Shown piece by piece: positions 50,387 to 60,770 of a stretch of DNA of 64,000 bases. Every line of letters begins with the position of its first letter. Position 1 is the stretch's first letter. The stretch comes from CAMLHU01 sp039917855. Lineage in GTDB: Bacteria > Gemmatimonadota > Gemmatimonadetes > Gemmatimonadales > GWC2-71-9. The translations under genes were made by a program, and so were the position numbers. The notes under the pieces are model-generated. The model ran no database searches and was not told the DNA's origin. It worked only from the letters and a program-made list of their open reading frames with translations. Location of the stretch: assembly GCA_039917855.1 (NCBI GenBank), contig JBDSIR010000058.1:1-64000 (forward strand). The letters run 5' to 3'.

Positions 50387-51578
50387 GCTCGCGGTCGCCT
50401 TGGGCCTCTTGCTCGCCCTCGGCGCGTTCGTGGCCGTGGACGCGTGGCGCACGGGCGACGGTGATCGCCTGGATCTGCGGCGCACGACCTACCGCTCCAC
50501 CCCGACCGGCGCACGCGGCTGGACCGAGGCGCTCGAACGCCTCGGCGTATCCATCGACCGCCTGCGCCGCCCTTCGATCATGCTCGAGAAGGTGGTCCCG
50601 GAGGACGAGCTCCTCGCCTACCTCGATCCCACATTTCCGCTCGACCTCCTCGACGCCACCCACCTGGTCGCCCGAGTGAAGCACGGCGGAAGCGTGCTGC
50701 TCGCCGGGCGCGGCGCCCGCTTCGCGATGCGGTGCTTCGGCTGGGACCGGGTCGCGGTGGAGGGCACCGGAGTTGGCGCCGAAGGGCGCGTGGAGGAGCG
50801 GTCGATCGCGATCGATGCGGTGCAGGCAACGCTCACGAAGCTCGACCGGACCCTCGACAAGGATTCGATCCGCCGTGCCGACCTCGGCGTGCTCATCTGC
50901 ACGCCTCCTGCGGTCGCGAGGGTCGACACCCTACTTCGCACGTCGGCCGGAAAGCCGGTGGTGGTGCGGTTGGTCGGCGCGGAAGGAGGCACCGTCATCA
51001 TCGTGGCCGACGGACGACTCTTCGCCGACGAGATGCTCCGCGGCAGCGATGCCGGAGTGCTGGCGCTCTCCCTCGTGGTGCCGGCGTATCGGAGCGTGGT
51101 GGTCGACGAATACCACCACGGATACGGAGCGGCCGGCTCGATGCGGGGGGCGCTCTTCCAGTGGAGCCTCCACGCACCGTGGGGCTGGGCGCTCTGGCAG
51201 GCCGCGGTGGTCGGCGTGATCGCGCTGCTCACCGCGATGGTCCGGAGCGGGCCTCTCCATCAAGCGCGCTCGCGTCGGCGACGGTCACCGCTGGAGCACG
51301 TACGGGCGCTGGCGCAGGCGCTCGCTGCCACCCGCGGGCATGACGTGGCGGTGCGGCTCCTCGTCGGCGGTCTGCGCCGCCGCCTCAGTGCGGATGGCCG
51401 CCCCACCCGCGATGACCCGACCACCTGGCTCGCCGCCCTGGCGTCCCGGATGCGTACTCCGCGTGGCCGCTCGGCCGCGCGCACCCTGCAGGATCTGACG
51501 CGGCCGGGCCAGTCCGCCCCCGGTGTACTGGCCGCCGCCAACGCCGTGGAGGCAGTGTGGGACGAGACCCGACCGTGA
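50370..51578 (+). CDS. DUF4350-containing membrane protein
   Basis: 402 aa from an ATG at 50370 that overlaps the DUF4129 gene by 17 bp. A first membrane helix (LAVALGLLLALGAFVAVDAW) precedes a GATase/ABC-type_uncharacterised-like domain: RSTPTGARGWTEALERLGV, LLDATHLVARVKHGGSVLLAGRG and VVVDEYHHGYG. A second helix (WQAAVVGVIALLTAMV) follows. The cytoplasmic tail (SPLEHVRALAQALAATRGHD) is typical of this family. It probably forms an envelope complex with the MoxR ATPase. Confidence 0.82.
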   Translation: MRPRAELAVALGLLLALGAFVAVDAWRTGDGDRLDLRRTTYRSTPTGARGWTEALERLGVSIDRLRRPSIMLEKVVPEDELLAYLDPTFPLDLLDATHLVARVKHGGSVLLAGRGARFAMRCFGWDRVAVEGTGVGAEGRVEERSIAIDAVQATLTKLDRTLDKDSIRRADLGVLICTPPAVARVDTLLRTSAGKPVVVRLVGAEGGTVIIVADGRLFADEMLRGSDAGVLALSLVVPAYRSVVVDEYHHGYGAAGSMRGALFQWSLHAPWGWALWQAAVVGVIALLTAMVRSGPLHQARSRRRRSPLEHVRALAQALAATRGHDVAVRLLVGGLRRRLSADGRPTRDDPTTWLAALASRMRTPRGRSAARTLQDLTRPGQSAPGVLAAANAVEAVWDETRP

Positions 51579-52537
51579 CCCCCGACGACATCGCGCGAGC
51601 GCGGGCCAGCGCCGAGGGAGTGCTGGCCCAGCTCCAACACGTGGTGCTGGGGCAGCCCGCCGCCGCCCGCGACCTGCTCATCGCCATCGCCGCGCGAGGC
51701 CACGTCCTGCTCGAGGGGGTGCCCGGCACCGCCAAGACCCTGCTGGTCCGGACGCTCTCCCAGGCGCTGGGCCTCGACTTTCGCCGGATCCAGTTCACCC
51801 CGGACCTGATGCCGAGCGACATCACCGGCGTGAACCTGCTGGCCGACCAGGGAGAGTTCCGCTTCCGGCCCGGTCCCCTCTTCACCGACCTGGTCCTGGC
51901 CGACGAGATCAACCGCGCCCCCGCCAAGACCCAGGCGGCCCTGCTGGAAGCGATGCAGGAGCGGAGCGTCACCGTCGACGGGACCACCCACACCCTCTCG
52001 GCCGCATTCACCGTCTTCGCTACCCAGAACCCGATCGAGTTCGAGGGCACCTACCCGCTGCCCGAGGCGGAGCTCGACCGATTCCTCATCAAGGTCACGA
52101 TCGACTATCCCGACGCCGTGTCCGAACAGGGGATCCTCGCCCGGGTGCTGGAGGGCTTCGAGAGCGATGAGCCGACCACCTACGGCGTCCACCGCATCCT
52201 CGATCGCGAGGGGCTCGCCGAGCTCCGTCGGGTGACCCGTGGGGTACGGGCGGAAGCGCCGGTGCAGGCTTACATCACCGCCCTCACGCGGGCGACGCGC
52301 GAGGCCGCCGGCCTCACGATGGGTGCCGGGCCGCGCGCCACGGTGGCGCTCCTCAAGGCGAGCCAGGCTGCCGCGCTCCTCGATGGCCGCGCCTACGTCA
52401 CCCCCGACGATGTCAAGTCGGTGGCCGTCCCGGTGATGCGGCATCGGGTCGTGGTGGCGCCGGAACTCGAGCTCGAAGGGGTCACTCCCGATCGGGCGCT
52501 CGAAGGGGTGCTCGACGCGGTCGAGGCGCCGCGCTGA
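51575..52537 (+). CDS. MoxR-family AAA+ ATPase
   Basis: 320 aa from a GTG overlapping the upstream TGA (GTGA); an in-frame GTG at 51557 is an alternative. Walker A GVPGTAKT, Walker B LVLADEINRAPAKTQAALLE, sensor 1 FATQNPIEFEGTYPLPEAELDRF and the C-terminal lid are all canonical for MoxR. These ATPases act as chaperones that activate partners carrying VWA domains, such as the DUF58 protein encoded directly downstream (TGATG overlap). Confidence 0.95.
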   Translation: MTPDDIARARASAEGVLAQLQHVVLGQPAAARDLLIAIAARGHVLLEGVPGTAKTLLVRTLSQALGLDFRRIQFTPDLMPSDITGVNLLADQGEFRFRPGPLFTDLVLADEINRAPAKTQAALLEAMQERSVTVDGTTHTLSAAFTVFATQNPIEFEGTYPLPEAELDRFLIKVTIDYPDAVSEQGILARVLEGFESDEPTTYGVHRILDREGLAELRRVTRGVRAEAPVQAYITALTRATREAAGLTMGAGPRATVALLKASQAAALLDGRAYVTPDDVKSVAVPVMRHRVVVAPELELEGVTPDRALEGVLDAVEAPR

Positions 52538-53853
52538 TGCCGCTGCCCACCCGGCGGTGGACGATCGTCGCGGCGCTCCTCGCGCTGCTCTGGCCCTTGG
52601 CGGGGAGTGTCCCCGACGGCGGACTCGCCGTGCTGGCCGTCGACCTCCTCTGGGTGCTCGCATTCGGGGTCGACTGGTACCTGACGCCCGAGCCCGCGGG
52701 GATCGAGGTGACGCGGGAAGCACCCCCGGCGTTCAGCGTCGGTCGCGCGCTGCCGGTGCGGTACCGATGGCTCAACGGGGCGCACCGCGTCGCGCGATGC
52801 GAGGTGCGCGAGGAGCTCCCCGGCCCGCTGATGGAGGGGCCGGCTCCCAAACGAGAGGTCCGGATCCCGGCGCGGGGCGTCGTGAACGAATGGCTTACCC
52901 TCACTCCACGCCGCCGCGGTCGGGGCACCGGGGGGACGCTCTGGCTCCGGATCCGTGGTCCTCTCGGGCTCGTCCGCGTCACCGCGAAGATCGAGAGCCC
53001 GTGGACCGCGACGGTCTTTCCCGATCTGACCGAGGCCGCGCTGCGCTCGCTCCCCACTCGGCAGATGCGGCGGCGCGAAGCGGGCTTCCGGAGCGTCCGC
53101 CGGCTCGGGGAGGGGCGGGTGTTCGAGACGCTGAAGGAGTGGGTGCCCGGTGACGACACCCGGAGCATCGACTGGAAGGCGACTGCGAAGCGGGGCAAGG
53201 TGATGGCGCGTCAGTACGAGGACGAGCGGCGCCAGCAGGTGCTCATCGTGATCGACGCCGGGCGGATGCTCACCGCCGAGATCGACGGTCGCCCCCGGCT
53301 CGAATCGGCCATCGATGCCGCGCTGCAACTGGCCTACAGCGCGGTCGAACACGACGACGACGTCGGGCTCCTCGTTTTCGCCGACCGGATCCAGCACTAC
53401 CTTGCCCCTCGGCGGGGTCGCCGTGCGCTCCGCGCCGTGGTGGAAGCGCTCGCCACCGTCGAAGGACGGCTGCTCGAGCCCGACTACCCGGCGGCGTTCG
53501 CCTTCCTGGCATCCCGGAATCGCAAGCGCGCTCTCACTGTGTTCTTCACCGACGTGATCGACCGGACCGCGAGCGACGCGTTGATGGCGCAGGTCGGCTC
53601 CCTCCGGCCGCGCCATCTCCCCCTGGCGGTCACCCTCCGTGACCCCTCGCTCGAGCGCACCGCGGTGGCGCACGCGGACACCCCCGCGCAGGCGTTCGAG
53701 CGGGCGGCCGCGGAAGAGCTCCTGACCGCGCGCGCGGAGGCGTTGACCCAGATGCGCGCCCGGGGGGTGCTGGTGCTCGACGTCCCGCCCGCGCAAGCCG
53801 CGCGGTCGGTGGTGGAGCGGTATGATCAGTTGAAGAGGAGGGGGGCACTCTAG
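52537..53853 (+). CDS. DUF58 (VWA-like) protein
   Basis: 438 aa. Two membrane helices at the N-terminus (TIVAALLALLWPLAGSV and the following DLLWVLAFGVDWYL). A middle beta domain is followed by the DUF58 core EWVPGDDTRSIDWKATAKRG, then a VWA-like fold (QVLIVIDAGRMLTAE) with a MIDAS-like DAGR. In this gene order it is the partner of MoxR and closes the operon. The family role is not well established and is linked to envelope assembly in some species. A family C hairpin follows the stop. Confidence 0.92.
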   Translation: MPLPTRRWTIVAALLALLWPLAGSVPDGGLAVLAVDLLWVLAFGVDWYLTPEPAGIEVTREAPPAFSVGRALPVRYRWLNGAHRVARCEVREELPGPLMEGPAPKREVRIPARGVVNEWLTLTPRRRGRGTGGTLWLRIRGPLGLVRVTAKIESPWTATVFPDLTEAALRSLPTRQMRRREAGFRSVRRLGEGRVFETLKEWVPGDDTRSIDWKATAKRGKVMARQYEDERRQQVLIVIDAGRMLTAEIDGRPRLESAIDAALQLAYSAVEHDDDVGLLVFADRIQHYLAPRRGRRALRAVVEALATVEGRLLEPDYPAAFAFLASRNRKRALTVFFTDVIDRTASDALMAQVGSLRPRHLPLAVTLRDPSLERTAVAHADTPAQAFERAAAEELLTARAEALTQMRARGVLVLDVPPAQAARSVVERYDQLKRRGAL

Positions 53854-53875
53854 GTGGAGCTCGCCCTGCGAAGAT

Positions 53876-53978
53876 GTCATCCCGAGCCTTGTCCTGAGCG
53901 AAGCGAAGGAAGAGCGAGGGATCTACTCGGCGCGGTCCTGGACTGGCCAGCTAGATCCCTCGCTCCCCTCGGGATGAC
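53876..53978. repeat. Hairpin between convergent genes (family C)
   Basis: The right arm 53952-53978 (TAGATCCCTCGCTCCCCTCG then GGATGAC) matches the outer ends of the left arm (GTCATCCCGAG at 53876-53886 and GAGCGAGGGATCTA at 53912-53925). The left arm is interrupted by about 25 nt containing CCTTGTCCTGAGCGAAGCG. The right arm extends into the 3' end of the next minus-strand gene. Confidence 0.8.
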
Positions 53979-54238
53979 CCCGTGCCACGGTCGATGCCTT
54001 GCAGGTAACGGAGCAACTCCCGCGTCGTCTCGAACACCTTCACCTCGGGATCCACCAGCGCCCGCTCCCGTCCCTCCCACTTGAGGTCGAGGTGCGGGCG
54101 CTTCCCTTTGCGCTGCAAGGCCGGGGGTGGAGCGCCGACGCGCACGCGGAGCGCTTCGAGCTCGGCGATGTCGTCGGTCGTGCTCACCACGTGCGACCAG
54201 CCGCGGGCGAGCAGATTCTCACGATCCATCAGCAGCAT
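53951..54238 (-). CDS. Hypothetical protein, 95 aa
   Basis: I do not recognise it. The start is ATG at 54236-54238 or at the fourth codon. The protein has DRENLLARGWSHVVSTTDDI, ELEALRVRVGAPPPALQRKG and ALVDPEVKVFETTRELLRYL, a small alpha/beta domain. The last 13 residues (DRGTGSSRGERGI) are encoded by a family C hairpin arm, so the ancestral C-terminus was probably shorter. It follows csoR by 6 bp on the same strand and may share its transcript. Confidence 0.55.
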   Translation of the reverse strand: MLLMDRENLLARGWSHVVSTTDDIAELEALRVRVGAPPPALQRKGKRPHLDLKWEGRERALVDPEVKVFETTRELLRYLQGIDRGTGSSRGERGI

Positions 54239-54244
54239 GACAGT

Positions 54245-54580
54245 CTAGCGCGCATGCTTGTGGAACAGCTCCACCAGCTCGTCATACATCGCCTCGGCCT
54301 CCCCCGCGCCCTGCTTGATGGCGTGGGTCGCGCAGTGCTTGAGATGATTCCGCATCAGCTCGCGCGACACGGAGCGGAGCGCCTCCTGCACCGAGGAGAT
54401 CTGGGTCAGGATGTCGGCGCAGTATCGGTCCTCACCGACCATCTTCTGCAGTCCCCGCACTTGCCCCTCGATCCGCTTCAGCCGGTTGGTGTTCTTCTCC
54501 TTGAGGTCGGCGTCGACGGCGACGGCCTTCCGGCCCTCGTGCACCGCGCCGCACCCGCAGGTGGTGAGCTCGTTCGTCAT
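54245..54580 (-). CDS. csoR: CsoR-type copper-sensing repressor
   Basis: 111 aa from the ATG at 54578-54580, with GGAA upstream. Helical DUF156 fold: NTNRLKRIEGQVRGLQKMVGEDRYCADILTQ in overlapping part, the Cu(I) ligands Cys (RYCADIL), then His and Cys in NHLKHCATHA (H-x3-C). The Cys-rich N-terminus TTCGCGAVHEG is an extra. This ligand set is that of CsoR rather than FrmR. It probably represses the copZ-cupredoxin-copA operon just upstream, releasing DNA on binding Cu(I). Confidence 0.93.
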   Translation of the reverse strand: MTNELTTCGCGAVHEGRKAVAVDADLKEKNTNRLKRIEGQVRGLQKMVGEDRYCADILTQISSVQEALRSVSRELMRNHLKHCATHAIKQGAGEAEAMYDELVELFHKHAR

Positions 54581-54640
54581 CGGAAGTTCCTTACTCGAGT
54601 GATTCGAAATCGTGGCCGGTTCAGACTTCGCCAAACATTT

Positions 54641-54680
54641 CACCACGGAAACACGAAGGACCCTCCGTGTCTCCGTGGTG
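54641..54680. repeat. Hairpin between copA and csoR
   Basis: CACCACGGAAACACG (54641-54655) faces CGTGTCTCCGTGGTG (54666-54680) with one mismatch in 15 and a 10-nt loop. It lies 7 bp downstream of the copA stop and could act as a terminator or processing site before csoR. Confidence 0.8.
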
Positions 54681-54687
54681 CGCAGTG

Positions 54688-57042
<2,355 letters not shown>

Positions 57043-57423
57043 CTATCCCTCCACCACCACGCGTCCGTGGAGCATTCCCATGCCGCAGCTGAACTCATAG
57101 GTGCCGGGGGTGACCGGCGTGAACTCGACCGCCGTCCGCTCGAACGGGGGCAGGAACTTCTTCACCCCGAACGCCGAGATCACGATCTCCTCGGAACAAG
57201 GGTTGGTCTCCTGCCGATCGAAGAGAAGCCGCACCGGGCGACCGGCGGTCACGACCACCGTCGCCGGGACATAGCCCCCCGAGACCGCGATCAGAATTTC
57301 CTGGACCCCGCCCGCAGCCGTGGCCCGAGTGCCACCGGTCTGCCCGGCCCGGAAGAACCACCAGTAGATCACGCCGATGAGCGCGATGCCACCGACGATC
57401 ACCGCGAGATCGCCGCCGTTCAC
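57043..57423 (-). CDS. Membrane-anchored cupredoxin-like copper-binding protein
   Basis: 126 aa. One N-terminal membrane helix (LAVIVGGIALIGVIYWWFF) and a cupredoxin-type beta sandwich of about 85 residues (ILIAVSGGYVPATVVVTAGR). Likely ligands are the Cys in ETNPCSEEIVI and the FSCGMGMLHG loop with Cys, Met and His. This resembles CupA-type copper chaperones that pass Cu(I) to CopA. The four-base overlap with copZ and zero spacing to copA support that role. Confidence 0.85.
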   Translation of the reverse strand: MNGGDLAVIVGGIALIGVIYWWFFRAGQTGGTRATAAGGVQEILIAVSGGYVPATVVVTAGRPVRLLFDRQETNPCSEEIVISAFGVKKFLPPFERTAVEFTPVTPGTYEFSCGMGMLHGRVVVEG

Positions 57424-57632
57424 CGCGACACCACGTGGGCCTTATATCCCGCCTTCGTCACGACCTCAGCGATCGCATCGGCATCCTGCGTCGCCGGGTC
57501 ATATTGGAGCGTGGCCTGGCCGATCTGCACGCTGGACACCTGCACACCATCCACCGTACCCAGCGCTTTCTGGACTCGGTTCAGGCAATGTCCGCAGGAC
57601 ATGCCATCGATGGTCAGCTTGAGGGTATTCAT
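57420..57632 (-). CDS. copZ: CopZ-like copper chaperone (HMA domain)
   Basis: 70 aa single HMA domain. The metal site is GMSCGHC (C12, C15), within the ferredoxin-like fold TLKLTIDGMSCGHCLNRVQ and ending AEVVTKAGYKAHVV. It carries Cu(I) in the cytoplasm to CopA. It is the first gene of the operon, with a strong promoter 45 bp upstream. The length is standard for CopZ. Confidence 0.93.
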   Translation of the reverse strand: MNTLKLTIDGMSCGHCLNRVQKALGTVDGVQVSSVQIGQATLQYDPATQDADAIAEVVTKAGYKAHVVSR

Positions 57633-57676
57633 CGATCAACTCCACAGTTGGTGTTCACTGCGATGCTACCACGGGG

Positions 57677-57705
57677 AGAATATATACCCCCTCCCCCTAT
57701 GTCAA
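57677..57705 (-). promoter_or_regulatory. Promoter of the copper operon with G-rich operator-like spacer
   Basis: On the minus strand, TTGACA (57705-57700) and TATTCT (57682-57677) are separated by 17 bp. The spacer reads TAGGGGGAGGGGGTATA, whose G-runs flanked by TA resemble half of a CsoR-type operator but lack the complementary C-run half. Binding by the CsoR encoded downstream is therefore likely but not shown. Confidence 0.75.
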
Positions 57706-57951
57706 CAGACAGGTTCTTCCCCGGCCTCTTCGCTCCATCGGGCGTCGTCCTGAGCAGCAGACTGTGGGATGCCTGTGGTCGCACAGGGAGCTCCGTTCCG
57801 TCACCCACAGATCACATCAAGTAATGGATCGGAGGTTCTGCCTGGGCGGAGCGTTCGGCGCGTTCGCAGTCTTTTCGCGGTTTCGCGACAGTCAGTTGCG
57901 GTGGCGCAGCCGGCCCCAAGTACGTCAAGCGGCCCCCTGGGCAGTGGGATA
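57706..57951. other. Spacer between copper and arsenic operons, no gene supported
   Basis: About 250 bp between two divergent promoters. Short frames exist on both strands, but none has a ribosome-binding site or family-like sequence. The only repeat seen is the short CAGTC...TTTCGCGGTTTCGCGACAGTC stretch near 57870-57890. It looks like plain spacer. Confidence 0.5.
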
Positions 57952-57979
57952 TTGACACAACAAGAAATGTTGATATATT
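57952..57979 (+). promoter_or_regulatory. arsR promoter with overlapping ArsR operator
   Basis: TTGACA (57952-57957) and TATATT (57974-57979) are spaced by 16 bp. A dyad CAACA-AGAAA-TGTTG lies across the spacer. Read on the minus strand, 57976-57958 is ATATCAACATTTCTTGTTG, nearly identical to 58332-58350. ArsR binding here would block RNA polymerase. Confidence 0.85.
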
Positions 57980-57985
57980 AACTCC

Positions 57986-58309
57986 ATGGCAACCGCTACC
58001 GCCCCTGACCTCCTCCGCTCGGTCCGGGTGTTCCACGCCCTCTCGGACGAGACCCGCCTCGCGATCGTCGATCGTCTGCGGGGCGGGGAACGGTGCGTCT
58101 GCGATCTCCAGGACCTCCTCGATGCCGCGCAGTCCCGGCTTTCCTTTCACCTCAAGACCCTGAAGGACGCCGGGCTCGTGACCGATCGAAAGCAGGGACG
58201 GTGGTCGTACTACACCCTCATCCCCGGTGCCCTTGAGCAGGCGGTCGGGGCACTGGTGGAGGTCAAGACGAGCGCCGAGCGGAGCTCCGCGGCGGCCTGC
58301 TGCAGCTGA
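57986..58309 (+). CDS. arsR: ArsR-family arsenite-responsive repressor
   Basis: 107 aa winged helix. The sequence RVFHALSDETRLAIVDRLRGG leads to the As(III) site ERCVCDLQDLL, the ELCVCDL-type motif of ArsR, then the recognition helix QSRLSFHLKTLKDAGLV and the wing RKQGRWSYYTL. The C-terminal CC pair (AAACCS) may add a third thiolate. It autorepresses from its own promoter and leaves DNA when arsenite binds. It is the first gene of the arsenic operon. Confidence 0.95.
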   Translation: MATATAPDLLRSVRVFHALSDETRLAIVDRLRGGERCVCDLQDLLDAAQSRLSFHLKTLKDAGLVTDRKQGRWSYYTLIPGALEQAVGALVEVKTSAERSSAAACCS

Positions 58310-58331
58310 ACCGGCTTTCTTTTTGGCTCAC

Positions 58332-58350
58332 ATATCAACATTTATTGATG
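58332..58350 (+). promoter_or_regulatory. Second ArsR operator-like site, upstream of arsM
   Basis: ATATCAACATTTATTGATG matches the inverse of the promoter-proximal site at 17 of 19 positions. It lies in the 57-bp gap between arsR and arsM, just before the GAGGGA ribosome-binding site. It could allow separate control of the downstream genes. Confidence 0.8.
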
Positions 58351-58366
58351 AAGCGAGGGACCACCG

Positions 58367-59242
58367 ATGGACGCGAACGAACTGAAGGCGACGGTGCGCG
58401 AGAAGTACGGTGAAGCAGCGCTCCGCGCCACTGCCGGGGCCAGGAGCTCCTGTTGCGGCGGCAGCGGCTCGTGCGGCAGCGACGATCCGATCACCTCGAA
58501 CCTTTACGCTGCCGGACAGACCGCGCTCCTTCCCGAGGCTGCGGTGCTCGCCTCCCTCGGCTGCGGCAATCCGACCGCCCTGACCGAGCTCAACACCGGC
58601 GAGGTGGTCCTCGACCTCGGCTCCGGCGGCGGCATCGACGTGCTGCTCTCGGCCCACCGTGTCGGGCCGACCGGAAAGGCCTACGGCCTCGACATGACCG
58701 ACGAGATGCTCACGCTCGCGCGCGCCAATGCGTCCAAGTCGGGTGCCACCAACGTCGAGTTCCTCAAGGGGGACATCGAGGCGATCCCGCTCCCCAATGC
58801 TTCGGTCGACGTGATCATCTCCAACTGCGTCATCAACCTCGCCGCCGACAAGTCCAAGGTGCTGGCCGAGGCGTTCCGCGTGCTCAAGCCGGGTGGACGC
58901 TTCGCGGTGAGCGATGTCGTGATCCGTGGCGACGTCCCCGCCGAGGTGCGTCAGAGTCTCGAGCTCTGGGTCGGCTGCGTGGCGGGCGCGCTCACCGAGG
59001 ACGAATTCCTGGCCAAGCTTCGTGCGGTCGGATTCCTGGATCCCTCGATCGAACCGACCCGTATCTATGAATTCGAGGATGCCAAGACCTTCCTCGGCGA
59101 TGCTGGGCTCGATGCCGAGGTGCTGGCGCGCGAGGTGGGGGGACGAGTGATGGGCGCATTCGTTCGCGCGACCAAACCGGCGGCGCTGCCGACGGGACTG
59201 CCGGTGGCGAAGAGCTGCTGCGGTCCGGAGTGCTGCCATTGA
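58367..59242 (+). CDS. arsM: Arsenite S-adenosylmethionine methyltransferase
   Basis: 291 aa. The SAM site is VVLDLGSGGGIDVLLSA, with YGLDMTDEML. Conserved arsenite-binding Cys residues are in SNCVINL and WVGCVAGALTE, with a further Cys pair near the N-terminus (SSCCGGSGSCG). The C-terminus ends SCCGPECCH, also Cys-rich. It methylates As(III). The start has GAGGGA upstream and the stop overlaps acr3 (TGATG). Operon order arsR-arsM-acr3 is common. Confidence 0.96.
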   Translation: MDANELKATVREKYGEAALRATAGARSSCCGGSGSCGSDDPITSNLYAAGQTALLPEAAVLASLGCGNPTALTELNTGEVVLDLGSGGGIDVLLSAHRVGPTGKAYGLDMTDEMLTLARANASKSGATNVEFLKGDIEAIPLPNASVDVIISNCVINLAADKSKVLAEAFRVLKPGGRFAVSDVVIRGDVPAEVRQSLELWVGCVAGALTEDEFLAKLRAVGFLDPSIEPTRIYEFEDAKTFLGDAGLDAEVLAREVGGRVMGAFVRATKPAALPTGLPVAKSCCGPECCH

Positions 59243-60299
59243 TGGTCGCGCCGGATGCGGCACCGGTCGCGCGGCGACTCTCGGCGCTCGACCGGTGGCT
59301 GCCGCTCTGGATCCTGGTCGCGATGGGGCTCGGGCTCGCCCTCGGGCGGGCCTGGCCGGGCCTCGGCGCCGTGCTCGACCGCTTTACGGTGGCGGGCGTC
59401 TCTGTTCCCATCGGCCTTGGGCTCCTGTGGATGATGTACCCGGTGCTGGCCAAGGTGCGCTACGAGAGCATCGGCCGGCACCTGGGTGACACCAGGTTGC
59501 TCGGCACATCGCTGGCGCTCAACTGGATCGTGGGTCCGCTCCTGATGTTCGGGCTTGCGTGGCTCTTCCTCCCCGACCTGCCGGAGTATCGCAACGGCCT
59601 CATTCTCGTTGGCCTGGCGCGTTGCATCGCGATGGTGCTCATCTGGAATTCGCTCGCGGGAGGGTCGAATGAATTGGCGGCGGTGCTGGTGGCACTCAAC
59701 TCCCTCTTCCAGATCTTCACCTACTCCGTGCTCGGGTGGCTCCTGCTCACGGTGGTCCCTGGCTGGTTCGGGGCAGGGGGTGCCACCCTCGACATCTCGA
59801 TGGGTCAGATCGCCCGGAGCGTCCTGATCTTCCTCGGCGTACCGCTCTTCGCCGGATGGCTCACTCGGCGCACGCTCGTGCGTCAGCGGGGAGAAGCGTG
59901 GTACGAGGGATCTTCCTGCGCCGGATCGGGCCCACCGCGCTGGTCGGACTGCTCTACACCATCGTGCTGATGTTCGCGATGCAGGGGGACCGGATCCTTG
60001 ATCGCCCGTTCGACGTCCTGCGTATCGCGCTGCCGACGATCGTGTACTTCGTCCTGATGTTCGGGACCGGATTCCTCCTGGCGCGACGCCTGGGATTCGG
60101 CTACCCCGAGACCGCCTCGCTGGCTTTCACGGCAGCGGGGAACAACTTCGAGCTCGCGATCGCTGTCGCGGTGGCGACGTTCGGGATCACCTCGGGGGAG
60201 GCCCTGGCGGCGGTGGTCGGGCCGCTGATCGAGGTGCCCGTGCTGGTGCTGCTGGTGTACGTCGCGCTCTGGGCGCGGCGGTTCTTTCCGGTGACCTGA
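59242..60299 (+). pseudogene. Arsenite efflux permease Acr3, frameshifted as written
   Basis: The first frame (59242 to about 59907) gives Acr3 helices 1-6, including the conserved Cys in GLARCIAMVLIWNSLAGGS. The other frame continues from about 59910 (IFLRRIGPTALVGLLYTIVL) through AFTAAGNNFELAIAVAVATFG and the conserved Glu of GPLIEVPVLVLLVYVAL to the stop at 60299. Joined, they give a full-length Acr3. The break is after WYE at 59905-59907, where two bases (GG) separate the frames, so one base is missing or two are extra. Either a sequencing/assembly error or a true recent mutation. All else in the operon is intact, which favours an error. Confidence 0.85.
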
Positions 60300-60311
60300 G
60301 GAGGCGTGTCG

Positions 60312-60770
60312 ATGAGGCAGGAAATTGGGAACAAGCTTGTCCTCCGATCCGCGGTGCAGGCCGACCTCCCGGCGATCGAACGGCTGTTGACCGCCAACGA
60401 CCTTATCCTCGAAGGTGTGCGCGAGGCGGTCGGAGATTTCGTTGTGGCCGAGGAGGGCGGGGCAATAGTCGGAACGATCGGACTGGAGGTACGCGGAGCG
60501 TTCGCCCTGCTTCGATCGGCAGCGGTGGATCCGGCGCGACATCGAGGTGGGATCGGGGCGCAGCTCGTGGAGCGAGTGGTGGAGCGGGCACTCGATCACC
60601 AGCTCCGCGCGCTCTACCTGTTCACGCCCACCGCGGCGCCATTCTTCGAGCGGCACGGCTTCACCGGCACCACGCGCGAGGCGATCCCGGCGGAATTGCG
60701 GGAGACGGGACAGTTCTCCCACGCCTGCGGCGCCACGGCAGTGACGATGGTGAGGATGCTCGAGCAATGA
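60312..60770 (+). CDS. arsN: ArsN-type GNAT acetyltransferase
   Basis: 152 aa from the ATG at 60312, with GGAGG 8 nt upstream; the GTG at 60306 is too close to that site. GNAT fold: LVLRSAVQADLPAIERLLT, LRSAAVDPARHRGGIGAQLVE (acetyl-CoA loop R-x2-G-x-G), then LYLFTPTAAPFFERHGF. The C-terminal SHACGATAVTMVR is characteristic of acetyltransferases of arsenic operons, which detoxify certain organoarsenicals. arsC overlaps its stop. Confidence 0.88.
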   Translation: MRQEIGNKLVLRSAVQADLPAIERLLTANDLILEGVREAVGDFVVAEEGGAIVGTIGLEVRGAFALLRSAAVDPARHRGGIGAQLVERVVERALDHQLRALYLFTPTAAPFFERHGFTGTTREAIPAELRETGQFSHACGATAVTMVRMLEQ

